Below, piece by piece: positions 8,984 to 17,358 of a stretch of 64,000 nt of DNA. Source of the stretch: Luteipulveratus halotolerans. Lineage in GTDB: Bacteria > Actinomycetota > Actinomycetes > Actinomycetales > Dermatophilaceae. The notes below the pieces were generated by a model, which had not been told where the DNA came from, ran no database searches, and saw nothing but the letters and a program-made list of their open reading frames with translations. Positions within the stretch are counted from its first letter, which is position 1. Each line of letters begins with the position of its first letter. The stretch is from NCBI RefSeq assembly GCF_001247745.1, contig NZ_LAIR01000002.1, positions 1,116,001-1,180,000 of the forward strand. The letters are read 5' to 3'. Position numbers and translations under genes: made by a program.

Positions 8984-9211
8984 TCAGGTGCCGTCGGAGC
9001 GCGGTGGGCGTCCACGCCGCGGAGGCGGCGCTGCCGTGCCGGGCAGCCGGCCCGCCCGTCGCAGCGCGTCGCGCAGCACCATGTCGACCTGGGCGTTGAC
9101 GCTGCGCAGCTCGTCGCCGGCCCAGCGCGTCAGCGCCTCGTGGACCGCGGGGTCCAGGCGCAGCAGCACCGCCTTGCGCCCGGACCCGCTCTGCTCCGCT
9201 GCTCGTGTCAC
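8984..9211 (-). CDS. Ribbon-helix-helix (Arc/HicB-like) DNA-binding protein
   Basis: 75 aa. The segment KAVLLRLDPAVHEALTRWAG followed by ELRSVNAQVDMVLRDALRRAG fits the strand-helix-helix fold of small Arc-type repressors; a basic, proline-rich tail follows. It starts 8 bp after the SPFH gene, so the two are cotranscribed. No toxin gene is adjacent, so I read it as a regulator, perhaps of its own operon, through the phased TATC repeats at 10368-10392. That target is inference. Confidence 0.75.
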   Translation of the reverse strand: MTRAAEQSGSGRKAVLLRLDPAVHEALTRWAGDELRSVNAQVDMVLRDALRRAGRLPGTAAPPPRRGRPPRSDGT

Positions 9212-9219
9212 GGCGTCCC

Positions 9220-10347
9220 TCAGGTGTAGAGGCTGCCGGTGTTGACGACCGGTGTCGCCCGCTGGTCACCGCAGAGCACGACGAGCAGGTTGGACACCAT
9301 CGCCGCCTTGCGCTCCTCGTCGAGCCGCACGACGTCCTCGTCCTCCAGGCGCGAGATGGCCATCTCGACCATGCTCACCGCGCCCTCGACGATGCGCTCG
9401 CGTGCGGCGATGATCGCGCTGGCCTGCTGGCGCTGCAGCATGGCCTGGGCGATCTCCTGGGCGTACGCGAGGTGGCTGATGCGTACCTCGAGGATCTCGA
9501 CGCCGGCGATCACCACACGCTCAGCCACCTCGCGCGCGAGCTCCTGGGAGACCACGTCGGTCGAGCCCCGCAACGACGTGCCGCTGCCGTCAGGGTCGTC
9601 GTACGGGTGGGTCGTCGCGACGTGTCGCAGCGCCGCCTCGGACTGCACGCGGACGAAGTCGGTGTAGTGCTCGACCGCGAACGTCGCCTTCGCCGTGTCG
9701 GCCACCTGCCAGACGATGATCGCGGCGATCTCGACCGGGTTGCCGTCGGCGTCGTTGACCTTCAAGGCGTTGGTCTCGAAGTTGTTGACCCGCACCGACA
9801 CGTTGCGCCGGGTGGTGAGCGGCATGACCCACGTCAGACCGGTACGCCGGACCGTGCCGACGTAGCGCCCGAAGAACTGGACGACCCGCGTCTGGCCGGG
9901 CTGGATGACCACCAGCGGCGTCGCGATGAAGAATGCGAGCACCACCAGCGCGACACCCGCCGCGGGGACGCCGCTGCCGAAGCACGCGAGTGCGCCGACG
10001 ACGAGCGCCAGGGCCACGAGCAGCGCGAGGAACCCGTTCATGGCCCACGCGGGCCGCTCGTCGATGTCGACCCGCATCCCCTGGTGGCCGACGGGGCGAC
10101 CGCTCGGCGGCTGCTCGGCCGGCCCCGGAGCCATGTCGGTGAACGGCCCGCCCGGCCCACCGGGCCCGACCGGCCCGGAGCCGGCGGAGTGAGGGCCTGC
10201 GTACGGTCGCGGCGCGCCGGGTGGGTACGGCCCGCCGGGAGGCGCTGCGGGCCCCGTCGGACCAGCGCCCGGCGTCGGGAGCGGGTGGCGCGGCGGACCG
10301 GCGGGCGGCGGCTGGTCGCTCGGGCCGGGGTACTGGGAGTCGGTCAT
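9220..10347 (-). CDS. SPFH/band 7 domain membrane protein
   Basis: 375 aa. Residues 1-115 are a low-complexity Pro/Gly-rich tail. Two adjacent hydrophobic segments follow (about 125-165). Then comes an SPFH (stomatin/prohibitin/flotillin) domain from about residue 170, with VVIQPGQTRVVQFFGRYVG, RTGLTWVMPL and the helical region EVRISHLAYAQEIAQAMLQRQ. These proteins form membrane-associated oligomers that organise microdomains. The start has a Shine-Dalgarno (AGGGGAC). It is divergent from clgR across 156 bp. Confidence 0.88.
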   Translation of the reverse strand: MTDSQYPGPSDQPPPAGPPRHPLPTPGAGPTGPAAPPGGPYPPGAPRPYAGPHSAGSGPVGPGGPGGPFTDMAPGPAEQPPSGRPVGHQGMRVDIDERPAWAMNGFLALLVALALVVGALACFGSGVPAAGVALVVLAFFIATPLVVIQPGQTRVVQFFGRYVGTVRRTGLTWVMPLTTRRNVSVRVNNFETNALKVNDADGNPVEIAAIIVWQVADTAKATFAVEHYTDFVRVQSEAALRHVATTHPYDDPDGSGTSLRGSTDVVSQELAREVAERVVIAGVEILEVRISHLAYAQEIAQAMLQRQQASAIIAARERIVEGAVSMVEMAISRLEDEDVVRLDEERKAAMVSNLLVVLCGDQRATPVVNTGSLYT

Positions 10348-10367
10348 GTGTCCCCTCAGGACGGTGC

Positions 10368-10392
10368 TATCACAGTGATATCAGTTTATATC
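10368..10392. promoter_or_regulatory. Phased TATC/GATATC repeats in the SPFH-clgR intergenic region (candidate operator)
   Basis: TATC occurs at 10368-10371, 10379-10382 and 10389-10392, steps of 11 and 10 bp. The first two lie within the palindrome TATCACAGTGATA (10368-10380), and the second and third within GATAT-N6-ATATC (10377-10392). This AT-rich island lies 20-45 bp upstream of the SPFH start. Short repeats with helical spacing are typical of ribbon-helix-helix repressors, and one is encoded in this operon. Confidence 0.5.
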
Positions 10393-10503
10393 CGGAACAT
10401 CCTGTGGTGTCCTCGACGTTGTCGCTCACGTGCCCGCCGCCCCGGTCTGCGTCAGCTCCGCGGGGTACGGTGGTCACACGAGATCACACATGAGGAGGGC
10501 GTC

Positions 10504-10803
10504 ATGATCTTGCTCCGTCGAGAGCTCGGCGACGTGCTCCGTGAGCAGCGCCAGACCCAGGGGCGCACGCTGCGCGACGTGTCCGCTTCCGCCAAGGTCT
10601 CGCTCGGCTACCTCAGCGAGCTCGAGCGCGGCGAGAAGGAAGCCTCTTCCGAGCTGCTCTCGTCGATCTGCGCCGCGCTCGGTCTGCAGCTGTCCGAGAC
10701 GCTGATGCTCGTCACCGAGAAGGTCGCCGTCGCCGAGGCGCTGTCGCAGCCCGTGCGGCTGCCGGTGGTCCCTGCCGACGCCGTCGTCTCGTCCGCAGCC
10801 TGA
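10504..10803 (+). CDS. clgR: ClgR-like XRE-family transcriptional regulator
   Basis: 99 aa. An HTH_XRE domain spans about residues 5-62 (LRREQRQTQGRTLRDVSASA then VSLGYLSELERGEKEASSE), followed by a short variable tail. ClgR activates clp protease and envelope-stress genes in actinobacteria and itself turns over by Clp proteolysis; the C-terminus here ends in Ala (VVSSAA), compatible with such a degron. Synteny with pgsA/pncC supports the name. ATG 10504 has a strong Shine-Dalgarno (GAGGAGG), and a TACGGT -10 candidate lies at 10466-10471. Confidence 0.88.
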   Translation: MILLRRELGDVLREQRQTQGRTLRDVSASAKVSLGYLSELERGEKEASSELLSSICAALGLQLSETLMLVTEKVAVAEALSQPVRLPVVPADAVVSSAA

Positions 10804-10806
10804 GCC

Positions 10807-11643
10807 TCACCGCACCCCGAGTGGACGCTGCGGGCGTCCGTCGTCGGTCGGTGCGAGGCCGCCCTGGCAGCGTGGGCAGTAGAACATCGTCCGGTCCCGC
10901 GGCGCCGCGCCGATCATCGCCACACGCACGCCCTGACCGCAGCGTCGACAGCTGCGCCCGCTGCGGCCGTGCACATACATCGGCTCACGCGGGTCGCCCG
11001 TGCTGCTCGGCCGCTCGGAGGCCGCACTCGCGCCGATGAGCCGATAGGCGCGGCGTACGACGCGCCGCAGGTGGTCGTCGTCGAGGTCGCCGACCGAGGC
11101 CCAGGGGTGGGTGCGTTCGAGGAAGAGCGGCTCGCTGGTGAAGATCGTGCCGAGACCGGCCAGGTTGCGCTGGTCGAGCAGAGCCGCGCCGACCGTGACC
11201 GTCGGATCTCGGCGCAGGCGCTGCAGCGCGGTGTCCTCGTCCCAGTCGCTGCCGAGGACGTCGGGACCGAGATGCCCGACCACGGTGTGCTCGTCGGCAG
11301 TCGCGACGACGTCGAGCATGCCGAGCTGCCAGCCCAACGCTGCTCGGCGAGCGGTCGCGAGCAGGGCGCGCAGGTCGGGCGACGACCGTGTCCGTGCGCT
11401 GACCCGCTGCACGTCGGAGATCCGCCAGCTGCCGTCCATCCGCAGGTGGCTGTGCAGGGTGAGCCCGCCCTCGACGCGGTGGAGCAGGTGCTTGCCACGG
11501 CTGACGACCTCGGTCGTACGACGGCCGACCAGCCTGCGCCCGTCGCGTCCGCCCCACCGCAGCTCGGCCACGACGAGGACGTCGTCGACGAGCCCGGCGT
11601 GCAGTCGCCGTGCGGTGCGGATGACGACATCGCCCTCGGGCAC
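10807..11643 (-). CDS. Formamidopyrimidine-DNA glycosylase/endonuclease VIII family (Nei2-like)
   Basis: 278 aa base-excision repair glycosylase/AP lyase. After the initiator residue come the catalytic Pro and Glu (MPEGD), then an H2TH region (VGAALLDQRNLAGLGTIFTSE) and a C-terminal zinc finger with CRRC and CPRC pairs. It starts with GTG (complement of 11641-11643), 3 bp after the VOC gene stop, so the two form an operon. Mycobacterial nei (Rv3297) neighbours lhr (Rv3296), and here lhr is two genes away. Confidence 0.92.
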   Translation of the reverse strand: MPEGDVVIRTARRLHAGLVDDVLVVAELRWGGRDGRRLVGRRTTEVVSRGKHLLHRVEGGLTLHSHLRMDGSWRISDVQRVSARTRSSPDLRALLATARRAALGWQLGMLDVVATADEHTVVGHLGPDVLGSDWDEDTALQRLRRDPTVTVGAALLDQRNLAGLGTIFTSEPLFLERTHPWASVGDLDDDHLRRVVRRAYRLIGASAASERPSSTGDPREPMYVHGRSGRSCRRCGQGVRVAMIGAAPRDRTMFYCPRCQGGLAPTDDGRPQRPLGVR

Positions 11644-11646
11644 GAC

Positions 11647-12003
11647 TCAGCTCGTGGCGAAGACGCCGAGCTCGTTGCCGGCGGGATCGGTGAAGTGGAA
11701 GCGGTGCCCGCCGGGGTAGGCGTAGGGGCCCTCCGTGACCGTGCCGCCGGCGTCTCGGACGGCCTGCTCGGACGCTGCCAGGTCGTCGGAGAAGAGCAGG
11801 ACGAGCGGACCGCCACGCGTCGCCGGGCACCCGGCGTTGAGGCCGCCCACCTCACCGTCGCCGGAGGACGCGCGGATGCCGGCGTACTCCGGCCCGTAGT
11901 CGTTGAAGGTCCAGCCGAAGGCGGCGGCGTAGAACGCCTTGGCCGCTGCGACGTCGGGAGCACCGAGCTCGATGTAGTCGATCGTGTGATGTGTCGAGGC
12001 CAT
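11647..12003 (-). CDS. VOC-superfamily (glyoxalase/bleomycin-resistance fold) protein
   Basis: 118 aa, a single pair of VOC modules: DYIELGAPDVAAAKAFYAAA at the start and FHFTDPAGNELGVFAT at the end. The family includes glyoxalase I, dioxygenases and antibiotic-binding proteins, and the activity here is unknown. ATG 12003 follows a TAGGCT -10 hexamer by 7 nt (leaderless). It is cotranscribed with nei2, so it may belong to a damage response, but that is inference. Confidence 0.85.
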   Translation of the reverse strand: MASTHHTIDYIELGAPDVAAAKAFYAAAFGWTFNDYGPEYAGIRASSGDGEVGGLNAGCPATRGGPLVLLFSDDLAASEQAVRDAGGTVTEGPYAYPGGHRFHFTDPAGNELGVFATS

Positions 12004-12010
12004 GCGGTGC

Positions 12011-12033
12011 AGCCTAGGGACGTCGACCGACAT
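12011..12033 (-). promoter_or_regulatory. RecA-NDp/PafBC-like promoter of the VOC-nei2 operon
   Basis: Read on the minus strand: ATGTCGGTC (complement of 12025-12033), an 8-nt spacer, TAGGCT (complement of 12011-12016), then 7 nt to the ATG. The mycobacterial LexA-independent DNA-damage promoter consensus is TTGTCRGTG-N8-TANNNT. Seven of nine upstream positions, the spacing and the -10 match. It overlaps the 3' end of the upstream kinase gene. Confidence 0.6.
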
Positions 12034-12583
12034 CGACGGGGTCCTCGAGGACGCCGGCCTCGAGACCACGCTCGAGGACGGCGGCCACCGTCTGGTCCAC
12101 ACTCAGGTCCGAGCTGTCGAGCCACCAGCCCCAGCCGGTCAGGGTCTGGCGCATCTGGGCGTCCATCCAGGTGAAGTGCTGTGCCACCTGCTTGTGGCGC
12201 CCGGCGTCACGCTCCAGGGTCACCTCGTGGCGGGGCGCGAGCACGATCAGCGAGAGCGGACGGGTGCGCAGCCGGTCCCGGAACAGCTCGATGAAGTCGG
12301 GCGTCGAGGCGGCGTGCTCGACCACGACCGTGAACCCCTCGGCGGCGAAGTTGTCCGCGAGGTCCGCGCAGTTGCGCCACCGCAGCTGCAGCTGTCGGCC
12401 CTGCTCGTCGACGGGCTCACCACCTGGTGGCACCAGGCCGCTGACCGTGAGCTCGTGCTGGATGAGGTCGCCCTCGATGCACGCGGAGCGTTCGAAGTGC
12501 TGGGCCAGTGCGCGCGCGACGGTGGTCTTGCCGGCTCCGGGCACACCGACGACCAGGACGACGCGAGGTGTTGAGGCGGTCAC
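12014..12583 (-). CDS. P-loop NTPase/kinase-like protein of unknown substrate
   Basis: 189 aa. It starts with a Walker A motif, GVPGAGKTTVARAL (about residues 12-25). An acidic residue follows at a position typical of small-molecule kinases (CIEGDLIQHEL), then a middle region rich in Trp/Arg. The architecture resembles the shikimate kinase/zeta-toxin/chloramphenicol-phosphotransferase group. There is no partner antitoxin and no pathway context, so I do not assign a substrate. GTG (complement of 12581-12583) is 5 bp after the lhr stop, which indicates cotranscription with the helicase. Confidence 0.75.
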   Translation of the reverse strand: MTASTPRVVLVVGVPGAGKTTVARALAQHFERSACIEGDLIQHELTVSGLVPPGGEPVDEQGRQLQLRWRNCADLADNFAAEGFTVVVEHAASTPDFIELFRDRLRTRPLSLIVLAPRHEVTLERDAGRHKQVAQHFTWMDAQMRQTLTGWGWWLDSSDLSVDQTVAAVLERGLEAGVLEDPVDVGRRP

Positions 12584-12588
12584 GGGCG

Positions 12589-15500
12589 TCAGGATCGCAG
12601 GCGCAGACCCCGGGGCGTGGTGTGGAATCCCGCGTCGGTCAACGCGATCGCGAGCGGATGGGTGGAGCCGAGCAGCTGATCGCCGTCGGCCTTGGCGACG
12701 GTGAGCTGGCCGAGCGCGCCCTCGCGGACGGCCAGCGCCAGCGCGTCGGCGGCAGCGCCCAGGTCGTCGGCGTCGTCGCTCCACGAGAGCAGGGTCTTGC
12801 CGCCGCGCTCGACGTAGAGGACGAGCGCGCCGTCGACGAGCACGACGAGCGCGCCGGCCTTGCGTCCCGGGCGGTGGCCGGCCGAGCCCGTACGACCCGA
12901 AGACGGGTCGTCGGCCGACCCGTCGGTGACCGGACGCTCCGGCCAAGCGAGCGCGCCGCCGTAGGGGTTGGCCGGGTCGGCGGCGGCGAGGACCACGGCC
13001 CGTGCCGCCTCCCGCGGGTCGGGTGCGGTGTCCCACGGATTGCGAGTGCTGCCAAGGGGTTTGGACTGTGCGCGCAACCGGTCGACCGCACCTGCCCCGG
13101 CGAACTGGGAGGCACCGAGGCCCTCGACGAAGTAGCCCCGACGGACGCGGCCGGACTCCTCGGCGGTGGCGAGCACGCGGTAGACCGACGCGAATCCGCC
13201 GGCCACGCCTTCGGCGGCCACCGTGCCACGTGTGACCACACCGTGCCGGTCGAGCAGGACCTCCGCCTCGGCGAGCGCACGCACGGTCGCGCTCGACTCG
13301 ACCGCGGGCAGTGCGACCCAGCGCCCGACACCGGTGGGCGGTCCGCTGCGACTCGGCGCGGACGGTCGCCCCGCGCTCAGGCCGCCGAGCGTGCCGCGCC
13401 CGCTGTGCCGCGTGCGGCGCGGACCGCTGCGGCGGGCCCGGTGCGTCGTGCGACCGCCGGACAGCAGTGCGCGCACCGGCACGATGGTGTCGGCGGTGAC
13501 GTGTCCGCTCCAGACGAGGTCCCACAACGCCGTGAGCAGCTGCTCGTCGTCGGAGGAGGAGACGGCGTCGCTCAGGGCGCGGAAGAAGTACGCACCACCC
13601 GGCTCGAGCGCAGCGAGCAGGTCGCGATGGAGGGGCTGCAGCTCGAACGTCGCGTCGGGCGGGGCGAGGGTGAGGTGCGCGGTGTCGGCGGGGTGCAACG
13701 AGACCCAGCCGTCGTCACCGGGCAGGGCCGCGTGCCCCTGCCACACGACCTCACCGGAGGTCATCAGCTCATCGAGCAGGCCGGGGGAGTAGTCGACCAC
13801 CCGGGCGGGCAGCACGAGGGTCTCGAGCGCACTGGCCGGCACCTGGGCTCCTGCCAGCTGTTCGACGGCTCGCAGGAGGCCATCCGCGCCGCGCTGCCCG
13901 GACCCGACGCCCTGCCACGCGGGCAGGAACCGGGCCAGGTCGACCGCGGGGACCGGCTCGACCTCAGCGCGCAGGGCAGCGAGCGACCGGCGCTTGAGGA
14001 CGCGGAGCACCTCGGCGTCACAGAAGTCGGTGCTGTGGGGCGCACCGCCGATGTCGACCGGGCGCAGCTCACCCTCGACCACGCGGCCGGCCGAGACAAG
14101 ACGGCGCAGGCAGTCCTGGACGACCGCGCGCCCGAGTCCGAACCGCTCGGCGGCCTCGGGAACCGTGAACGGCCCTCGCGTACGGGCGAATCGGGCGATC
14201 AGGTCACCGAGCGGATCAGCGACGGGCTCGAGGAACGCGGCTGGTACGCCGACCGGCAGGGCGGCGCCGAGGGCGTCGCGCAGCCGCGAGGCGTCCTCGA
14301 CGGCGGCGACGCAGTCGCGCTGGGCGAGGCGCACCCGGATCAGGCGTCGCGCGTCGACCAGGGCATCGACCCATGCATCGACGTGATCGCGGCCGTCGTC
14401 GGTCGCGCGTTGGCGGATCTCCTCGAGGGTGAGCGGCCCGAGCCAGCGCACCAGATCGGCGACGTCCTCGGCGTCGCGGCTGCGGCGTTCGTCGACCAGG
14501 CGCTGCAGCTCGGCCTCGGTGCGCCGGACGACGTCGCTGTCGAGCAGGTCGCGCAGGGCGGCGCCCTCGCCGTGGCCCAGCAGCTCGCCGAGCAGCGACG
14601 GGTCGAGGGCGAGCGCAGCAGCACGGCGCTCGGCCAGGGGCGAGTCGCCTTCGTAGAGGAACTGGGCGACATAGCCGAACAGCAGGCTCTTGGCGAACGG
14701 CGACGGCGTGGTGGTCTCGACCTCGACCAGGCGCACGCGCCGTGCGGCCAGGTCGCGCATCAGGTCGACGAGGCCGGGGACGTCGTAGACGTCCTGGACG
14801 CACTCGCGGACCGCCTCGAGCACGATCGGGAACGACGGGTAGCGGCTGGCGACCTCGAGCAGCTGGGCCGACCGCTGGCGCTGCTGCCACAGGGCCTGCC
14901 GACGGCCGGGGTTGCGTCGCGGCAGCAGCAGCGCACGAGCGGCGCACTCTCTGAATCGTGCTGCGAACAAAGCGGATCCGCCGATCTCAGCGGTGACGAT
15001 GTCGGTGACGTCGTCGGGGTCGAGCGTGATGGTGGCCATCAGCTCACGGCTGAGATCGCCACCCTGCTCGACCTCGAGGTCGAGCAGGCGGAACACGATG
15101 CCGTCGTCACCGTGCATCGCCTGCACGTCGACGCCGAACTTCTCACGCAGCCGGGCTGCCACGCACAGGGCCCACGGCGCATGCAGCTGTGCCCCGAACG
15201 GTGAGTGGACGACGACGCGCCAGTCGCCCAGCTCGTCCCTGAACCGCTCGACCACGATCGACCGGTCGTGCGGGACGTGGCCGGTGGCCTCCTGCTGCTC
15301 GCGCAGATAGTCGAGCAGGTTGTCGCCGGCCCAGGTGTCGAGCCCGGCGACACCGACACGGGTGCGCGCGGCCTCGTCGTCGAGGGCCATCACCTCGCGG
15401 ACGAACCCGCCGACGGCCTTGCCGAGCTCGGCCGGTCGGCCGATCGAGTCGCCCTTCCAGAACGGCAGGCGACCGGGCTGACCCGGTGCAGGTGAGACGA

Positions 15501-17298
15501 GCACCTGGTCGTGGGTGATGTCCTCGATGCGCCAGCTCGTCGTGCCGAGCGTGAACACATCACCCACGCGCGACTCGTAGACCATCTCCTCGTCGAGCTC
15601 ACCCACCCGCCGGCCGGGCCCGTCGCCACCTGCGAGGAACACGCCGTACAGCCCGCGGTCGGGGATCGTGCCGCCGCTCGTCGTGGCCAGCCACTGCGCT
15701 CCGCGTCGTCCGGACAGCACGCCGGCGACCCGGTCCCAGACCAGCCGGGGTCTCAGCTCGGCGAACTCGTCGCTCGGATAACGGCCCGAGAGCATGTCGA
15801 GCACCGACTCCAGGATCGACCGCGGCAGCCCCGCGAACGGGGTCGCCCGTCGTACGAGCTGCTCGAGCTCGTCGACCGCCCAGTCGTCCATCGCGCACAT
15901 CGCGACGACCTGCTGGGCGAGCACGTCGACGGGGTTGGCGGGCACGTGCAGCGACTCGATGCCGCCGCTGCGCATGCGCTCGACCACCACCGCTGTCTGC
16001 ACCAGATCGCCCCTGAACTTCGGGAACAGCACGCCACGCGACACCGCGCCGACCTGGTGACCGGCGCGACCGACGCGCTGCAGCCCGCTCGCGACGCTCG
16101 GCGGCGACTCGACCTGGATGACCAGGTCGACCGCACCCATGTCGATGCCGAGCTCGAGCGAGCTGGTGGCGACGACGGCCGGCAGCCGGCCCGCCTTGAG
16201 GTCGTCCTCGACCTGGGCTCGCTGCTCCTTGCTGACCGAGCCGTGGTGGGCGCGTGCGAGGACGGGCGACGCGCCGTGGCTCTGCCCGGACTGGGCCATG
16301 ACCTGGGCGGGGGTCGTGGTCGTACGCCGTGCGCCGACCTCGGCGGCACCCTCGCCGTCACCCGCCGCGGCCTCCAGGCGCTCCTGCCAGATCTCGTTGA
16401 GGCGGGCCGTGAGGCGCTCGGCGAGCCGGCGTGAGTTGGCGAACACCAGCGTCGAGCGGTGCTGCGCGACCAGGTCGACGATGCGTTCTTCGACGTGCGG
16501 CCAGATCGACGCCCGCTCCTGCGGGTCGTCGTCAGCACCGACCGGGCCGGCACCCAGCTCGGTCATGTCGGGCACGGGGACGACGACCTCGAGGTCCCAC
16601 TGCTTCTGCGACGGTGGCTGCACCGTGGTGACCGGCCGACCGCCGGCGAGGAAACGGGCGACCTCGTCGACCGGGCGCACCGTCGCCGAGAGCCCGATGC
16701 GCTGGGCGGCCTGGGGCAGCAAGGCATCCAGGCGTTCGAGGGTGAGCGCCAGGTGAGCGCCGCGCTTGGTGCCGGCGACCGCGTGGACCTCGTCGATGAT
16801 GACCGTCTCGACGCCGGCGAGTGCCTCGCGAGCGGACGAGGTGAGCAGCAGGAACAACGACTCGGGAGTCGTGATCAGCACGTCCGACGGACGCCGCTGG
16901 AACGCCCGCCTCTCCTGGGCCGGGGTGTCGCCCGATCGCACCGCCACGGTGACATCGGGCTCGGGCAGGCCCAGCCGGGTGGCGGCGTGCTTGATGCCGA
17001 CGAGAGGCGAGCGCAGGTTGCGCTCGACGTCGACCGCGAGCGCCTTCATCGGCGAGACGTAGAGCACCCGGCAGCGCTGGAGCGGCTCGTCCGGGACCGG
17101 CTCGGCAGCCAGCCGGTCGAGGGCCCACAGGAACGCCGACAGCGTCTTGCCCGAACCCGTCGGCGCCACGACGAGGGTGTGCTGTCCCGAGCTGATCGCG
17201 TCCCAGGCGCCGGCCTGCGCGGCGGTGGGCTCGCTGAAGCTGCCCGTGAACCACTCACGGGTCGCCGGTGAGAACCGGCTGAGGACGTCCTGCGGCAT
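12589..17298 (-). CDS. lhr: Lhr-type large DEAD/DEAH-box DNA helicase
   Basis: 1569 aa ATP-dependent 3'-5' helicase of the Lhr-Core plus long C-terminal type, linked to DNA repair in actinobacteria. Motif I is APTGSGKTLSAFLWALDRL (about residues 44-62), motif II (Walker B) IIDEVHAV, motif III SATVRP, and the helicase C domain includes SSLELGIDMGAVDLVI and QRVGRAGHQ. Beyond about residue 850 lies the winged-helix/Lhr C-terminal region. ATG 17298 is preferred over ATG 17328 because of the GGGG element upstream and family alignment (MPQDVLSRFSPATREWF). Downstream genes are the kinase, VOC and nei2. Confidence 0.95.
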   Translation of the reverse strand: MPQDVLSRFSPATREWFTGSFSEPTAAQAGAWDAISSGQHTLVVAPTGSGKTLSAFLWALDRLAAEPVPDEPLQRCRVLYVSPMKALAVDVERNLRSPLVGIKHAATRLGLPEPDVTVAVRSGDTPAQERRAFQRRPSDVLITTPESLFLLLTSSAREALAGVETVIIDEVHAVAGTKRGAHLALTLERLDALLPQAAQRIGLSATVRPVDEVARFLAGGRPVTTVQPPSQKQWDLEVVVPVPDMTELGAGPVGADDDPQERASIWPHVEERIVDLVAQHRSTLVFANSRRLAERLTARLNEIWQERLEAAAGDGEGAAEVGARRTTTTPAQVMAQSGQSHGASPVLARAHHGSVSKEQRAQVEDDLKAGRLPAVVATSSLELGIDMGAVDLVIQVESPPSVASGLQRVGRAGHQVGAVSRGVLFPKFRGDLVQTAVVVERMRSGGIESLHVPANPVDVLAQQVVAMCAMDDWAVDELEQLVRRATPFAGLPRSILESVLDMLSGRYPSDEFAELRPRLVWDRVAGVLSGRRGAQWLATTSGGTIPDRGLYGVFLAGGDGPGRRVGELDEEMVYESRVGDVFTLGTTSWRIEDITHDQVLVSPAPGQPGRLPFWKGDSIGRPAELGKAVGGFVREVMALDDEAARTRVGVAGLDTWAGDNLLDYLREQQEATGHVPHDRSIVVERFRDELGDWRVVVHSPFGAQLHAPWALCVAARLREKFGVDVQAMHGDDGIVFRLLDLEVEQGGDLSRELMATITLDPDDVTDIVTAEIGGSALFAARFRECAARALLLPRRNPGRRQALWQQRQRSAQLLEVASRYPSFPIVLEAVRECVQDVYDVPGLVDLMRDLAARRVRLVEVETTTPSPFAKSLLFGYVAQFLYEGDSPLAERRAAALALDPSLLGELLGHGEGAALRDLLDSDVVRRTEAELQRLVDERRSRDAEDVADLVRWLGPLTLEEIRQRATDDGRDHVDAWVDALVDARRLIRVRLAQRDCVAAVEDASRLRDALGAALPVGVPAAFLEPVADPLGDLIARFARTRGPFTVPEAAERFGLGRAVVQDCLRRLVSAGRVVEGELRPVDIGGAPHSTDFCDAEVLRVLKRRSLAALRAEVEPVPAVDLARFLPAWQGVGSGQRGADGLLRAVEQLAGAQVPASALETLVLPARVVDYSPGLLDELMTSGEVVWQGHAALPGDDGWVSLHPADTAHLTLAPPDATFELQPLHRDLLAALEPGGAYFFRALSDAVSSSDDEQLLTALWDLVWSGHVTADTIVPVRALLSGGRTTHRARRSGPRRTRHSGRGTLGGLSAGRPSAPSRSGPPTGVGRWVALPAVESSATVRALAEAEVLLDRHGVVTRGTVAAEGVAGGFASVYRVLATAEESGRVRRGYFVEGLGASQFAGAGAVDRLRAQSKPLGSTRNPWDTAPDPREAARAVVLAAADPANPYGGALAWPERPVTDGSADDPSSGRTGSAGHRPGRKAGALVVLVDGALVLYVERGGKTLLSWSDDADDLGAAADALALAVREGALGQLTVAKADGDQLLGSTHPLAIALTDAGFHTTPRGLRLRS

Positions 17299-17352
17299 AC
17301 GCCCCAGCCTGCCACCGGCGTACGACATCAGCTCAGTGGCCGCGCGCATACT
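17299..17352. promoter_or_regulatory. Divergent lhr/pcm promoter region with PafBC-like spacing
   Basis: On the plus strand TCAGTG (17333-17338) is followed by exactly 8 nt and CATACT (17347-17352), 6 nt before the pcm ATG. On the minus strand TGTCG (within complement 17320-17328), 8 nt and CAGGCT lead 7 nt before the lhr ATG. Both are partial matches to TTGTCRGTG-N8-TANNNT and weaker than the nei2 and recA sites. Confidence 0.35.
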
Positions 17353-17358
17353 GGAGTG

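Noticed and set aside
8984..9211. Ribbon-helix-helix protein considered as a HicB-type antitoxin
   Set aside because: No HicA-like or other toxin frame lies next to it; its partner is an SPFH membrane protein.
9205..10503. A long plus-strand frame running into clgR
   Set aside because: It lies opposite the SPFH gene and has no recognisable domain before the clgR start, which has its own strong Shine-Dalgarno at 10504.
12014..12583. P-loop protein considered as a zeta-type toxin
   Set aside because: No epsilon-like antitoxin gene is adjacent; it sits in a repair operon after lhr.
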